Virus record (IMG/VR): IMGVR_UViG_3300028392_000094
Location: 1 to 49,549 of that record
DNA from: a virus
DNA length: 49,549 nt
Reading direction: 5' to 3' (one strand)
In this document: positions 7,980 through 15,831 of the stretch, piece by piece
Position numbering within the stretch: position 1 is the stretch's first letter
How the letters are laid out: each line of letters opens with the position of its first letter
Position numbers and translations under genes: made by a program
The notes under the pieces: model-generated
Seen by the model: only the letters and a program-made list of their open reading frames with translations
Told to the model about the DNA's origin: nothing
Database searches by the model: none

Positions 7980-8388
7980 CCAATGTGACGCTCGAAAGTG
8001 ATGCAATGGTTTGAAACTTTTCCCAAGCCATTTTGGCTGAGGGGTTGGCTTCCAATTCACTATTTGGCAGAACTGCTTCCAACCAAATTTCCGGTCGGCG
8101 GCGGGGGTGAGCGCCAAATTGGCGAGGCTGGTGAATCTTGCCATCTTCATAGAGCATACAGCTCACACTACGGAATTTATCTTCGTCATCTTTACTGCGG
8201 AAATCGTAATGGCCCCATTCTGGATTACTTAATCCGCCTAAACAGTATCCTTCCCAAATACCTGCCCATTCTTCATCAACGGTGGGATTAAAATCTGTGC
8301 GAGTGATCAATACCAACACATCATCAATGTTTACTCGGCCTTCTACGATGTCCAAAATACAACGGCTATAGCTTAGTCCAATTTTCAT
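7963..8388 (-). CDS. Conserved hypothetical phage protein
   Basis: The start chosen is the ATG giving MKIGLSYSRCILDIVEGRV, preceded by a good GGGAAGA ribosome site; a longer frame extends upstream into the next gene. The 141-residue protein has a DDVLVLITRTDFNP strand, a WAGIWEGYC segment and a C-terminal helix with AKMAWEKFQTIASL. No known motif is present. It overlaps the promoter of the next gene at its 3' end. Confidence 0.7.
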   Translation of the reverse strand: MKIGLSYSRCILDIVEGRVNIDDVLVLITRTDFNPTVDEEWAGIWEGYCLGGLSNPEWGHYDFRSKDDEDKFRSVSCMLYEDGKIHQPRQFGAHPRRRPEIWLEAVLPNSELEANPSAKMAWEKFQTIASLSSVTLDDKYQ

Positions 8389-8389
8389 A

Positions 8390-8581
8390 TTATCTTCCCG
8401 TAGTTGTGCGGCTGACTGTAGGGCCAGCACTTTCAAAATCCATACCGGCACTACGACCCTCATAACACCGACCATTCCATTTCATACTAATTTTAATTGC
8501 TTTGTTAACAATTACATTGAGCAAAACTTTATCTTCAAATGCCTGCACAACTGCTTCAGTTAGCTGGGACGATTTGGTCAT
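8390..8581 (-). CDS. Small hypothetical protein
   Basis: I start this at the ATG of MTKSSQLTEAVVQAFEDKVL (63 residues) rather than at an upstream TTG that would overlap the WYL_2-like gene. The C-terminus is basic (SRTTTGR) and a central VNKAIKISMKWNGRCYEG strand pair suggests a small beta unit. Only one base separates it from the next gene. No family recognised. Confidence 0.55.
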   Translation of the reverse strand: MTKSSQLTEAVVQAFEDKVLLNVIVNKAIKISMKWNGRCYEGRSAGMDFESAGPTVSRTTTGR

Positions 8582-8597
8582 CTTAATTTTGCAAGTA

Positions 8598-8912
8598 TCA
8601 CTGTGTCTCAGTATTGTTGCCAACTTCTTCTCCTAGAGTAAAAGATACTTTTGTAACACTGTCCCAACGGAAACTTTTCCAAGCACTTGAATCCATATCG
8701 TAAACTGGCATTACGTCCTCATTGACCTTGCGATCCTTTTTGGATTCAAGAATCGCAGGGTCTTTGAACATGATGTATGTTGGATTAGTTGTGCATTTCA
8801 TAATACGCTCTGTACCGTCCTTTTTTGTAAAGGTAACGGTAACAGGTCCGCTTATTAGATGTCCCCTAAGCCATTTTTTAAATAACTTAAATCCATCTTC
8901 ACTTAACATCAT
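8598..8912 (-). CDS. WYL_2 (DUF2693) Sm-like SH3-fold phage protein
   Basis: The 104-residue protein has the two-part pattern of the phage WYL_2 / DUF2693 family: TVTFTKKDGTERIMKCTTN, then VYDMDSSAWKSFRWDSV near the end, linked by a variable loop. The fold is a small SH3-like barrel related to nucleic-acid or ligand-binding WYL domains; in T4-type phages the role is unknown. It follows a 49-residue coiled-coil gene with a 14-base overlap. Confidence 0.75.
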   Translation of the reverse strand: MMLSEDGFKLFKKWLRGHLISGPVTVTFTKKDGTERIMKCTTNPTYIMFKDPAILESKKDRKVNEDVMPVYDMDSSAWKSFRWDSVTKVSFTLGEEVGNNTETQ

Positions 8913-9048
8913 CTGCGCTTTTTTCTAGTTCAGCAATACGTGCTTCGAGCGTTTCGATATGAGCAGCCATTTGATCCAACATCACCGTTAGGTTCTCTGC
9001 TGTGATACGGATCATCTCTGCCGCTGTTAATTGTTTTTCTTCTGCCAT
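8899..9048 (-). CDS. Small coiled-coil protein
   Basis: A 49-residue frame begins at ATG directly next to the stop of the phosphoesterase gene. It encodes MAEEKQLTAAEMIRITAENL followed by heptads (LDQMAAHIETLEARIAELEK), a clear short coiled coil. Its end overlaps the start of the WYL_2-like gene. Such peptides can multimerise or act as adaptors; nothing specific can be said. Confidence 0.6.
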   Translation of the reverse strand: MAEEKQLTAAEMIRITAENLTVMLDQMAAHIETLEARIAELEKSADDVK

Positions 9049-9939
9049 TTAAATCTCCAATAAAATGTTGGGGTTCCAACCGGTGTCTTCGCTGTAACCA
9101 TCGTTTTCATAACCACGTGGGTTACACACAACCCTTGTGTTACCAATGGTATAATCAAACGGATGATGAGTGTGTCCATGTGTCCACAGGACAATCTGTG
9201 GGTGATCCAAAATGAACTCACTAAGGTCACTGTGGTATCCGCCGTTCATCAGTGTTTCATGCTTATACATTTCGTGAGCACTTTGAAAACTTGGCGTATG
9301 ATGTCCAACTACCACACACCGTTTGTCTTTATTTTGTTCAAGAACAATCTTGATGTAAGCAAGAGTCTTATCGTGGCGTATGGCAACATCCAACGCACTC
9401 ATAGTAGCATAGCTTCTAAAGTCATTGCGGATGATACGGAAGTCGTTCATCATGCCTTCAATGGCATGCATGGTGAGCGGGTCACGCTTGTTCATGTTGG
9501 TCCAAAGTGTCCCGCCCACAAATACCACATCGGAGACTTCGCCAGTTTCTTTATTACGATCTTGAATGGTGACAGTATCTTGCTCTAACATATGAATGTT
9601 AGGATACTTGGCACACTCTTCACGCATGTAATCGATACCAGCATAAAACTTGCCATTGTAGAATTCATGATTGCCCATGATGTAGATCACATGTGGAAAC
9701 TGAAAACTGCAACGCTTGAAAAAATCCCGGAAACGCTGTGCTGTCAACTGCCTACGACCCAATCCAGTACCTGCCGCAATAGCGGCTTGATCTGCAGTAT
9801 TGCCGGGCTCTGGATGGTCGTGGAGATCCTGGGCGATACAAATATCACCACCCAGTATCAAAACATCATAGTTTTGATCGTTAACAATATTAATGTCACT
9901 GAACTCCAAATGGAGATCAGACACTAGTTTAATCCTCAT
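9049..9939 (-). CDS. Metallophosphoesterase (calcineurin-like)
   Basis: The start is set at MRIKLVSDLHLEF, preceded by GAAGA. The 296-residue protein has all five dimetal motifs: SDLHLE (DxH), LILGGDI (GD), IMGNHEFYNG (GNHE), VVVGHHTP (GHH) and LWTHGHTH (GHxH). Members cleave phosphomonoesters or diesters, including cyclic nucleotides and nucleic acids. A second, smaller enzyme of this fold lies at 27614-28219. The gene overlaps the preceding one by 11 bases. The substrate cannot be read from the sequence. Confidence 0.9.
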   Translation of the reverse strand: MRIKLVSDLHLEFSDINIVNDQNYDVLILGGDICIAQDLHDHPEPGNTADQAAIAAGTGLGRRQLTAQRFRDFFKRCSFQFPHVIYIMGNHEFYNGKFYAGIDYMREECAKYPNIHMLEQDTVTIQDRNKETGEVSDVVFVGGTLWTNMNKRDPLTMHAIEGMMNDFRIIRNDFRSYATMSALDVAIRHDKTLAYIKIVLEQNKDKRCVVVGHHTPSFQSAHEMYKHETLMNGGYHSDLSEFILDHPQIVLWTHGHTHHPFDYTIGNTRVVCNPRGYENDGYSEDTGWNPNILLEI

Positions 9940-10534
9940 GGTCTTCTTTCTCTGTTTCAAACGGCCAAGCTGTTTCGCTTTCTAATACAAATTTTCGAGC
10001 ATCTTCTTTGGTAAGACGACCAGCTTCTACTTCTTCAAGGGCGTATCGCAACGCTTCTTCAACAAACTCGTTAAAAGTCATGTCACGCTCGTGTGCCAGC
10101 TTCATGTATTGTAACAGTTCTGTATCTGAAAAGTCAACTGGAACTTTTATCCGTGTGTCGTAATCTTCTCCAGCACGTATAGCCAACGCTTTTTGGATAA
10201 AGTCGTCTACCACATCCAAATCAACATAGTCAACATCGTCCCAGGCTTCGTTTAGATTGACATCGCGGGCCTTGGCTTCTTTGCTGTGCTTTTTAACATA
10301 GTCGGGATTGATCATACGATAAGCACGATTGTTGGTATAGTCGCACATAGAAACTTCGTACACCTTTTGACTCTTGGTGCTAAACACAATACTGAAACTG
10401 TATCCACCTGTACCGTGAACGCCATTCCAGCTATCCAGCGAATAGCTATTTGGTCCGTAACATGCCCAACCATAGTCACTGCCTTCGGTGATCTTATAGT
10501 CGACTAATTCCATCCATTCTTTCATCGTAATCAT
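9929..10534 (-). CDS. Conserved phage protein with possible ribbon-helix-helix-like C-terminus
   Basis: The 201-residue protein has an N-terminal beta region (YSFSIVFSTKSQKVYEVSMC) followed by an acidic linker. The C-terminal part, VPVDFSDTELLQYMKLAHER and MTFNEFVEEALRYAL, has the strand-helix-turn-helix rhythm of ribbon-helix-helix or antitoxin-type domains. That suggests dimerisation and perhaps DNA binding, but this is inference. The gene overlaps its neighbours at both ends. Confidence 0.65.
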   Translation of the reverse strand: MITMKEWMELVDYKITEGSDYGWACYGPNSYSLDSWNGVHGTGGYSFSIVFSTKSQKVYEVSMCDYTNNRAYRMINPDYVKKHSKEAKARDVNLNEAWDDVDYVDLDVVDDFIQKALAIRAGEDYDTRIKVPVDFSDTELLQYMKLAHERDMTFNEFVEEALRYALEEVEAGRLTKEDARKFVLESETAWPFETEKEDHED

Positions 10535-10968
10535 TCTGCTTCCTTTGTTAAATATTCATCTTCCGGAGTATCAAAATCTTCACCACCATGCTCTACACAC
10601 ACTGTCTTGACCCAACCACCACCTGTTCTTGTACCAGGCTTACCGCAAGTTTCACAAGTTATACCTGACATTGATTCCGCCATACGCACCATGCCGTCAA
10701 TAACATCATCACCGCCTGTGTAATAAAAACGCAGTGTGCCAAACTTTTCTTTAACTTGATCTAGGGTTACTTGCGGCACAACTTCTGCAGTTCGATTCTT
10801 CCAATCGATGTGATGTTGGATATTACCCATAAGCTGATTCAAGATTTGGAACCAACCATCTCCACATTCAAACCCCCAACACATACAAGTTTCCTGCATG
10901 GGCTTGTCGCGGTTCACCATCATCTTTGGATATGTCTTGCATAGGTATTCGTCATGTTCTTTTTTCAT
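10531..10968 (-). CDS. Phage protein with zinc-finger-like cysteines
   Basis: The ATG giving MKKEHDEYLCKTYPKM overlaps the upstream stop by four bases and is preferred to a frame extended eight codons. The 145-residue product has CMCWGFECGDGW near the N-terminus and a C-terminal CETCGKPG and VKTVCVEHGG set that could bind one zinc. VKEKFGTLRFYY is a conserved block that I associate with uncharacterised phage proteins. Binding of nucleic acid or protein is plausible. Confidence 0.65.
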   Translation of the reverse strand: MKKEHDEYLCKTYPKMMVNRDKPMQETCMCWGFECGDGWFQILNQLMGNIQHHIDWKNRTAEVVPQVTLDQVKEKFGTLRFYYTGGDDVIDGMVRMAESMSGITCETCGKPGTRTGGGWVKTVCVEHGGEDFDTPEDEYLTKEAE

Positions 10969-11186
10969 ATAACCCGTCCTAGTCCTAACCAAATCAATTG
11001 ATCTAATTCTGTTTGATAATCTTGTCCCAGTCTGCGTTTTTCGTAGATAGCCTGTAACACTTCCTTACCATCACCGTAGTCCATAACTGCCGATCCACGT
11101 GACTCTAATTCTTCAATTAGATCATCTGTATCAAAGTCACTGAGGTCCACATCCACTTCAACTTCTGTGTAAATTGTTTTATACAT
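10965..11186 (-). CDS. Small acidic protein
   Basis: The 73-residue protein is strongly acidic (TEVEVDVDLSDFDTDDLIEE) and ends in a helix with LDQLIWLGLG. Its start codon shares a base with the stop of the upstream gene. Acidic small phage proteins are often DNA mimics or inhibitors of host factors, but no evidence beyond composition is available here. Confidence 0.6.
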   Translation of the reverse strand: MYKTIYTEVEVDVDLSDFDTDDLIEELESRGSAVMDYGDGKEVLQAIYEKRRLGQDYQTELDQLIWLGLGRVI

Positions 11187-11878
11187 TACTGTGCCGCTTT
11201 CACGTAATTAAGTCTGGTAACATCGTTACCATGTTTCCAATGCTTCGTATGATCCTTAACTTTTGCTTTTACTATAACACAAGCACCTAAATTAAGAGAA
11301 GTTTTATTAAGCCATGAACACATTCTATTATTGATTATAGCAGAAATATTCCAGCCTTCAAAGTTTTTTGACTTAACTGACTCAAGTATTTCGCAATCTA
11401 AATCTTTCAATTGACTGCCAATCGCACCCAAATATCCTTCTTCAACTTGACGTGCAACTTTTTTGATTTTGTTTTGAGCACGATCTCTAACGTACACACT
11501 GGGCAAGCAGGCCACATAACCAAACTGGTTAGTTTTTACGAGATCCCCACTGAGTATGCTGTTGATGCTGGTTTGAAATTCGTTTTCACCTTCAATGGCC
11601 GCAAACAACAATCTCTTGAAATAAGTTTTGATTTCTTCTGCAAGTGCTGTATCTTCGGGCAACACTCGCAAAGGCATTGGAGCATCCTTTGGATCTGCGG
11701 TCCAGTTTGTAGGAACAAGTGTACAAAGCATAAGCATCTTGTTGGTCTTTTTAGAGTACATAAAGACACCATCATCGGCCCAAACATTTTCAGCTTCTTT
11801 AATATAGGCGCCATTAATTCGTTGTGCCGCACAAGCCAACTCTAATACCTGTTGTGTGGGAAACTCTTTGTTAGCCAT
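11186..11878 (-). CDS. Conserved hypothetical protein
   Basis: The 230-residue soluble protein contains a helical start (QVLELACAAQRINGAYIK), a central ALAEEIKTYFKRLLFAAIEGE helix and repeated Lys-rich segments near the C-terminus (IKKVARQVEEGYLG). No catalytic motif is visible. It sits behind a sigma70-type promoter with an ACACAGAGAG leader, so it is the first gene of the operon that continues through the small ac­idic protein. Function unknown. Confidence 0.65.
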   Translation of the reverse strand: MANKEFPTQQVLELACAAQRINGAYIKEAENVWADDGVFMYSKKTNKMLMLCTLVPTNWTADPKDAPMPLRVLPEDTALAEEIKTYFKRLLFAAIEGENEFQTSINSILSGDLVKTNQFGYVACLPSVYVRDRAQNKIKKVARQVEEGYLGAIGSQLKDLDCEILESVKSKNFEGWNISAIINNRMCSWLNKTSLNLGACVIVKAKVKDHTKHWKHGNDVTRLNYVKAAQ

Positions 11879-11910
11879 TTCGCTCTCTGTGTGTAGTTGC
11901 TATAGTTTGT

Positions 11911-11939
11911 ATTTTACATGAAAATAACATCAGTGTCAA
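11911..11939 (-). promoter_or_regulatory. Sigma70-type promoter upstream of 11186-11878
   Basis: TTGACA, 17 bp, TAAAAT on the minus strand. It overlaps the last codons of the HExxH gene next to it. Confidence 0.75.
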
Positions 11940-12582
11940 TCTTTTGTAATCGTACATAGACCTTTTTGGCTAGACGTTTTAGGATTAGTGTTCGGGCGGA
12001 TTTAAATTGTCCAAAATAGGCCGCTAGGTTTGGACTCACATATCGATCGTTGAATTTAAGTTTGCATAGACTTTCGAATCTTTTCATGTATCGAAGTGCT
12101 CGATACTTTCCCAAACTTCGGCAAAGTTCTATAGCGATGCTGATTGCGTATGCATCTACCTCGTCCGGGTCAGCAAGATATTCGTCATACGGGGATTTGG
12201 TATGACCAAAGTATGTAATATGTTTTCTCTTAACACTTTGGCGTTGATGCTTGAATTCGTGTACAACTGCATCAAAAACTTGGACCAACAGTTCAGTGGT
12301 GTGCTGAGTATCCCACAGAACTGTTTTGTCAAAGTTGTGGTGTACAATTACTTCTATCGGAATCTCATTGTTTTGATCATCTTCGGAATCGTAGTATGCA
12401 TTGACATAAAATTCTTCGAAGTTGAGTTTCTTATCTCGATCAGATTTTACTTTAAGTATTAACTCGTGTTCTCGAAATTCTCTGCGTAACATAGTCAGTA
12501 AGTTTTGGAAATTAACGCCATGCTTGCTTTTACGCCTAACTTGGTTGCAAACAGTGCAGACTGCTTCCATTATACTGTTCAT
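11914..12582 (-). CDS. HExxH zinc metallopeptidase-like protein
   Basis: The 222-residue protein has FDAVVHEFKHQRQS, an HExxH helix with His108 and His112, and a DPDEVDAYA segment about 35 residues on, a good candidate for the third ligand. The HQRQ after the motif is shared with the protein at 2878-3603, so the two look like diverged paralogues. Two CxxC-like cysteines lie near the N-terminus (CTVCNQ). The basic C-terminus could touch nucleic acid. It has no signal peptide. Confidence 0.7.
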   Translation of the reverse strand: MNSIMEAVCTVCNQVRRKSKHGVNFQNLLTMLRREFREHELILKVKSDRDKKLNFEEFYVNAYYDSEDDQNNEIPIEVIVHHNFDKTVLWDTQHTTELLVQVFDAVVHEFKHQRQSVKRKHITYFGHTKSPYDEYLADPDEVDAYAISIAIELCRSLGKYRALRYMKRFESLCKLKFNDRYVSPNLAAYFGQFKSARTLILKRLAKKVYVRLQKIDTDVIFM

Positions 12583-12583
12583 A

Positions 12584-12802
12584 TTACAACCTATAAGTTA
12601 CACGGCCCTTAGTAAGATCGTACGGACTTACTTCTATCTTTACATTATCCCCGAGAATAATTCTGATTTTATGTTGTTTTAATTTTCCACTCATATAACA
12701 CAGCAGTTGATTTGGCATGTTGTCTACTTTGACACGAAACATGTTTCCGGGTAGTACTTCTTCAACAGCGCCGGTTAATTCAATAATATCGTCTTTGGCC
12801 AT
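12584..12802 (-). CDS. infA: Translation initiation factor IF-1
   Basis: The 72-residue protein is exactly the length of bacterial IF-1 and aligns end to end: MAKDDIIELTGAVEEVLPG, MFRVKVDN, SGKLKQHKIRIILGD and the PYDLTKGRVTYR tail. It should adopt the OB fold and occupy the ribosomal A site with IF-2 and initiator tRNA. The residues expected around SGK and the RI(I)xGD strand are kept. It begins in a TAATG overlap with an AbrB-like gene. An initiator-type tRNA is encoded at 45862-45935. Finding IF-1 outside a cellular gene neighbourhood is unusual. Confidence 0.92.
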   Translation of the reverse strand: MAKDDIIELTGAVEEVLPGNMFRVKVDNMPNQLLCYMSGKLKQHKIRIILGDNVKIEVSPYDLTKGRVTYRL

Positions 12803-12972
12803 TATACTTTGCTTATGACGATTGCACCGTCTTGTATTTCAACGTTCAGGGTGTCGCCGGTGTTCCATCCATTGCGTTCAAGTATCTCTGGAGGGATCTT
12901 CATGATAACATTGTCCGGATCTCCCGGAATGTCTTCGAATATATCTTCCACATTAAATATTAATTTTTCCAT
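12802..12972 (-). CDS. AbrB/SpoVT-like swapped-hairpin protein
   Basis: The 56-residue protein has a short acidic N-terminus and then NVIMKIPPEILERNGWNTGD and a LNVEIQDGAIVISK strand, the arrangement of AbrB / MazE-type swapped-hairpin domains. These dimerise and bind DNA as antitoxins or transition regulators. No toxin partner is adjacent; the following gene is IF-1, overlapped by one base. It may autoregulate this small operon. Confidence 0.75.
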   Translation of the reverse strand: MEKLIFNVEDIFEDIPGDPDNVIMKIPPEILERNGWNTGDTLNVEIQDGAIVISKV

Positions 12973-12987
12973 TGTGTATTTACTCTG

Positions 12988-13551
12988 TTATTCATCATCA
13001 CTCCAAGGAACTGGTCTCCAACCCAAACGGTTCAAATCCAATTCAATTTCTTCCGTAACAACACCTTCTGGCACATAAGCACCTTGCTCTGGTTTGTTGC
13101 CTGCGAGACCGTAACCATCTTCACTATTACCAATGCCGCTACAGTACCAATCAATGTAGTCACCCTTTTCCTGCATGTCAGCAATGATACCACCTGCATG
13201 GCGCCAACTGCAACTCCAAGTTTCACCTTTCATCTCCTGCCAGAACTCTCTGCTTTGCCAAGTCATGTTACACATTGCGGCATACAAGTTTTGAGCATAG
13301 TTGTCACTGGCTTTGACTTTGTCGCACATTTCTTTTGAACTACGGAGATCATACTCCATGTTGTTCCGTTGCCAAACAGGATCTTTTAAATTTTCTTCAT
13401 CCTGTTCTCGCCAAGTTTTGTACATGTCAACATAGTCGGGATTAGGCTCCTTGCCTTCTTCCTCACAGTGTTTGATGTACCCTTCTTTTTGAAAGGTATG
13501 ACGCTCAGGGCTTGATGCTACTTTTTTCAATGAAAACTTCCTTGGAAACAA
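12988..13551 (-). CDS. Conserved hypothetical phage protein
   Basis: The 187-residue protein contains MTWQSREFWQEM, WSCSWRHAGGIIADM and GDYIDWYCSG, a Trp/Cys-rich block that I recognise from uncharacterised proteins in many T4-like and other large phages, followed by TEEIELDLNRLGWRPVPW. No membrane segment or known catalytic motif. The start overlaps the end of the secreted HExxH gene by 25 bases, so a slightly later start cannot be excluded. Confidence 0.75.
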   Translation of the reverse strand: MFPRKFSLKKVASSPERHTFQKEGYIKHCEEEGKEPNPDYVDMYKTWREQDEENLKDPVWQRNNMEYDLRSSKEMCDKVKASDNYAQNLYAAMCNMTWQSREFWQEMKGETWSCSWRHAGGIIADMQEKGDYIDWYCSGIGNSEDGYGLAGNKPEQGAYVPEGVVTEEIELDLNRLGWRPVPWSDDE

Positions 13552-13856
13552 TGACGGACTTCATGACCTAGTTGATGCATGGTTGTCTTAGCACCGGTAA
13601 AGATAGTACATTGCTTATCTACCCAAAAACTACAAGCATCGACACTAAATCCAAAACCGCCAAACCCACGCTTTTTACTTTCAGCGTCACAGGTGGCGTT
13701 AATGTTGGAAACAACGACCCATTTAATATTAGAAGAATCGACTATGTTATTTGAGGCTTTAAAACTTGCCTCGCCATTTTGCCAATTTGGATCCTTAACA
13801 TCTGCAAATGTGTTCAAAGAGGTTAATACCAAAATTACTGCAAGTGCCTTTTTCAT
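13527..13856 (-). CDS. Secreted small HExxH protein
   Basis: A classical signal peptide (MKKALAVILVLTSLNTFA) precedes an 91-residue mature protein. Near its end is HQLGHEVRHCFQG, an HExxH motif with His98 and His102. Four cysteines could form two disulfides. This would be a periplasmic or released zinc protein, the only one of the four HExxH proteins here with a signal peptide. The truncated C-terminus leaves little room for a third ligand, so catalysis is uncertain. Confidence 0.65.
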   Translation of the reverse strand: MKKALAVILVLTSLNTFADVKDPNWQNGEASFKASNNIVDSSNIKWVVVSNINATCDAESKKRGFGGFGFSVDACSFWVDKQCTIFTGAKTTMHQLGHEVRHCFQGSFH

Positions 13857-13885
13857 AAACTGCCTTTCTGTGCCTGTGTTTAAAA

Positions 13886-13981
13886 TGGTATGGACGGTAG
13901 GATTCGAACCTACAAAGCCACCCTAAGGGCAAGGCCCTGGCCCAGCAAGCTGGAGGTATACCATGTTCCACTCACGTCCAT
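13886..13981 (-). tRNA. Irregular class II tRNA-like gene (possibly tRNA-Ser)
   Basis: A perfect 7-bp acceptor stem (ATGGACG/CGTCCAT), a perfect T arm (GTAGG, TTCGAAT, CCTAC) and an encoded CCA are present. The centre is odd: if the anticodon loop is TTGCTGG (GCT, Ser), its stem has two A-C mismatches, and the variable arm is long (GCCCTTAGGG). A canonical tRNA-Ser(GCT) exists at 37164. A TTGACT/TATAAT promoter lies just upstream. It marks the left border of the biosynthetic island. Confidence 0.55.
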
Positions 13982-13988
13982 ATTTTGT

Positions 13989-14017
13989 ATTATATAGTCT
14001 TTTAGAACTAAAGTCAA
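13989..14017 (-). promoter_or_regulatory. Sigma70-type promoter upstream of the irregular tRNA
   Basis: TTGACT, 17 bp, TATAAT on the minus strand, with the -10 box 8 bp from the 5' end of the tRNA-like gene. Confidence 0.75.
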
Positions 14018-14058
14018 TACCTTGTTAACCTATTGGCTTTCAGCATTAAATAGATCAT

Positions 14059-14640
14059 ATGCTAAGACACGTAGAAGATTTCTCCAAAAATTTTAACCAA
14101 ACATTATGGGACGATTGCCAACGTACCATATCTTTGGATAACTCTCGTTTAAAGGACAACTATGTAGGATTGGATCCTAGACAGTTTGAGTGCTTTACTT
14201 GCCTCATAGAAAACAACCAAATTATATGTTTTAGTGCTCTACAACTTGCCCCGGATCGATGGGGGTCTGGCATTGGAAGAGTCAGTACTAGAATGTGGGT
14301 ACATCCCACTTATAGAATCAATAGTCTGTCTAAATTCACAGGTGGCGACCGATTTTTAAATACAACCTACTGTTTACCAGTGCAACTTGAGCAGGCAAAA
14401 ATAATTGATTTGGATACTGTTTTCATAAGTAGAGAAGAAAATCTTAAAGGGTTTGCATCATACATTGATCTAGTACAGGTCAATTGCAATTACAAGTTTG
14501 TTTTGGAAAATGAAAAATTTAACGTGTGCGGATCGTTAGATCCAGTACCCGAAAGTTGTAAACAGTGGGTAGCATATTTTCAATTTAAAAATTCCAGTGT
14601 TTGGCTAAAATTTAAAAATAAATTTTCATTAAATCTATAA
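14059..14640 (+). CDS. Putative acyltransferase-like protein
   Basis: The 193-residue protein has a strand-rich middle (QIICFSALQLAPDRWGSGIG, RVSTRMWVHPTYR) that resembles the core of GNAT-type acyltransferases as seen in phage proteins. The acetyl-CoA loop is not clear, so the assignment is weak. It is the first plus-strand gene, starting the mixed-strand island, and its 3' end overlaps the converging PP-loop gene. A TTAAATAG box precedes it. Confidence 0.55.
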   Translation: MLRHVEDFSKNFNQTLWDDCQRTISLDNSRLKDNYVGLDPRQFECFTCLIENNQIICFSALQLAPDRWGSGIGRVSTRMWVHPTYRINSLSKFTGGDRFLNTTYCLPVQLEQAKIIDLDTVFISREENLKGFASYIDLVQVNCNYKFVLENEKFNVCGSLDPVPESCKQWVAYFQFKNSSVWLKFKNKFSLNL

Positions 14641-15831
14641 GTTAATTTTTTCAAACTCGGTAACTTTATAGGGTTTTGTAAAAAAAGATTTGTATCCAAG
14701 TTTAACATTGTTATGTGTTATGCACAACTTTTCAGAGATTTGAGAAAGAGTCTCTGTATAGTATAAAGATTTCCAATCTTTAACATGGTGGGACAATTCA
14801 GTATGACTATACAGCCAATAATCTTTATCGTCTCGAATAGCACTCTGAGGTTTGTTTACTTGAAATTTATTTTTGTCAGTCCATGTTGTATAACAACTAT
14901 CTCTGGCAGCTATTTGATTAATTTGTTGTTTAGCTAGAAACGTTGGTTTGCTCATCGAAACTAAATTATCATCTGACTTAAACATAAACTTCATGTGCCC
15001 AGCTCGAGCTTTAAACCAATTAGCAGTTTGATATGCCATTTCAAAAGCGATGATAGGCATATCCGGAGTCCAATAAAAGTATTCTGTGCCTTTTGGATTA
15101 CATGGAGCAGGATGAGCAACAGTGGTAACACTATCATTGAATCGCATAACTACATCATTACCATCTAGACAAATCATAGGTTTATCTAGTCCCCATATAG
15201 TAGCGACTGTTTTACCTTCGTTGATCAATTTTTCTTCTGTTTTAGAAAACATTGTAGATCGAGTGATGTCTGCTAAGTTATGAAAATGATTTAAGTTATC
15301 AAATACACCATCATGAATAATCGAGCTCTGTTGTTTAAAAGGTTCAGCCCAATCTATTAATTCTATTTTTATTTCAGGATGCTCTTTTGTTAACCATTCT
15401 AAATCCGGTTTAGTGGCAAAATCCCACTCGCTCATAAAATTAGTAACTCTTTTATCTTTGTTGTTAGGAGTATATATTCCTTTATCAACAGCACTGAATG
15501 GCCAGCAAACCATAACTTGATCCAGCTTAATGTTGTTATCTAAAAATATTTTTAGTATATTCCAGCTATCACACCCACCTGAATAATTTAAAATAAGGTA
15601 ATCATATTTGTCACGTAGTTGCTGAGCTCTTTCTTTGTACAGAGAATCTAGCGGTATTTTACCCAGTAAGCTATTATCAAAATTATTAAATGCGCTGTCA
15701 AACCAATGAAATGTTGGAGTAGAATCATACTTAGTAGCATACAGCAATGCTTCGTATTTGTTTATAAAATACTTTCCATTAACTAGATAATATCCTATCT
15801 GATTCGTAGTATAAAGTCCATCGAGATTCAT
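14635..15831 (-). CDS. Asparagine-synthase-like PP-loop ATPase
   Basis: The 398-residue protein has the PP-loop SGGCDS at residues 84-89 within YLILNYSGGCDSWNILKIF, the AMP-forming ATP site of asparagine synthase and related alpha hydrolases. The amidotransferase domain of true asparagine synthases is missing; about 75 N-terminal residues of a different kind replace it. Such enzymes adenylate a carboxylate or nucleobase and pass it to an amine or thiol. It overlaps the start-upstream ATP-grasp gene by four bases. Two more PP-loop proteins lie within 9 kb. Confidence 0.8.
   Translation of the reverse strand: MNLDGLYTTNQIGYYLVNGKYFINKYEALLYATKYDSTPTFHWFDSAFNNFDNSLLGKIPLDSLYKERAQQLRDKYDYLILNYSGGCDSWNILKIFLDNNIKLDQVMVCWPFSAVDKGIYTPNNKDKRVTNFMSEWDFATKPDLEWLTKEHPEIKIELIDWAEPFKQQSSIIHDGVFDNLNHFHNLADITRSTMFSKTEEKLINEGKTVATIWGLDKPMICLDGNDVVMRFNDSVTTVAHPAPCNPKGTEYFYWTPDMPIIAFEMAYQTANWFKARAGHMKFMFKSDDNLVSMSKPTFLAKQQINQIAARDSCYTTWTDKNKFQVNKPQSAIRDDKDYWLYSHTELSHHVKDWKSLYYTETLSQISEKLCITHNNVKLGYKSFFTKPYKVTEFEKINL

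Noticed and set aside
12584-12802. Bacterial chromosome origin because of infA, rpoZ, clpP and many tRNAs
   Set aside because: None has its usual chromosomal neighbours; gene density, overlaps, T4-type ligase, TATAAATA boxes and phage-type oxygenases fit a large phage. The call remains an inference.
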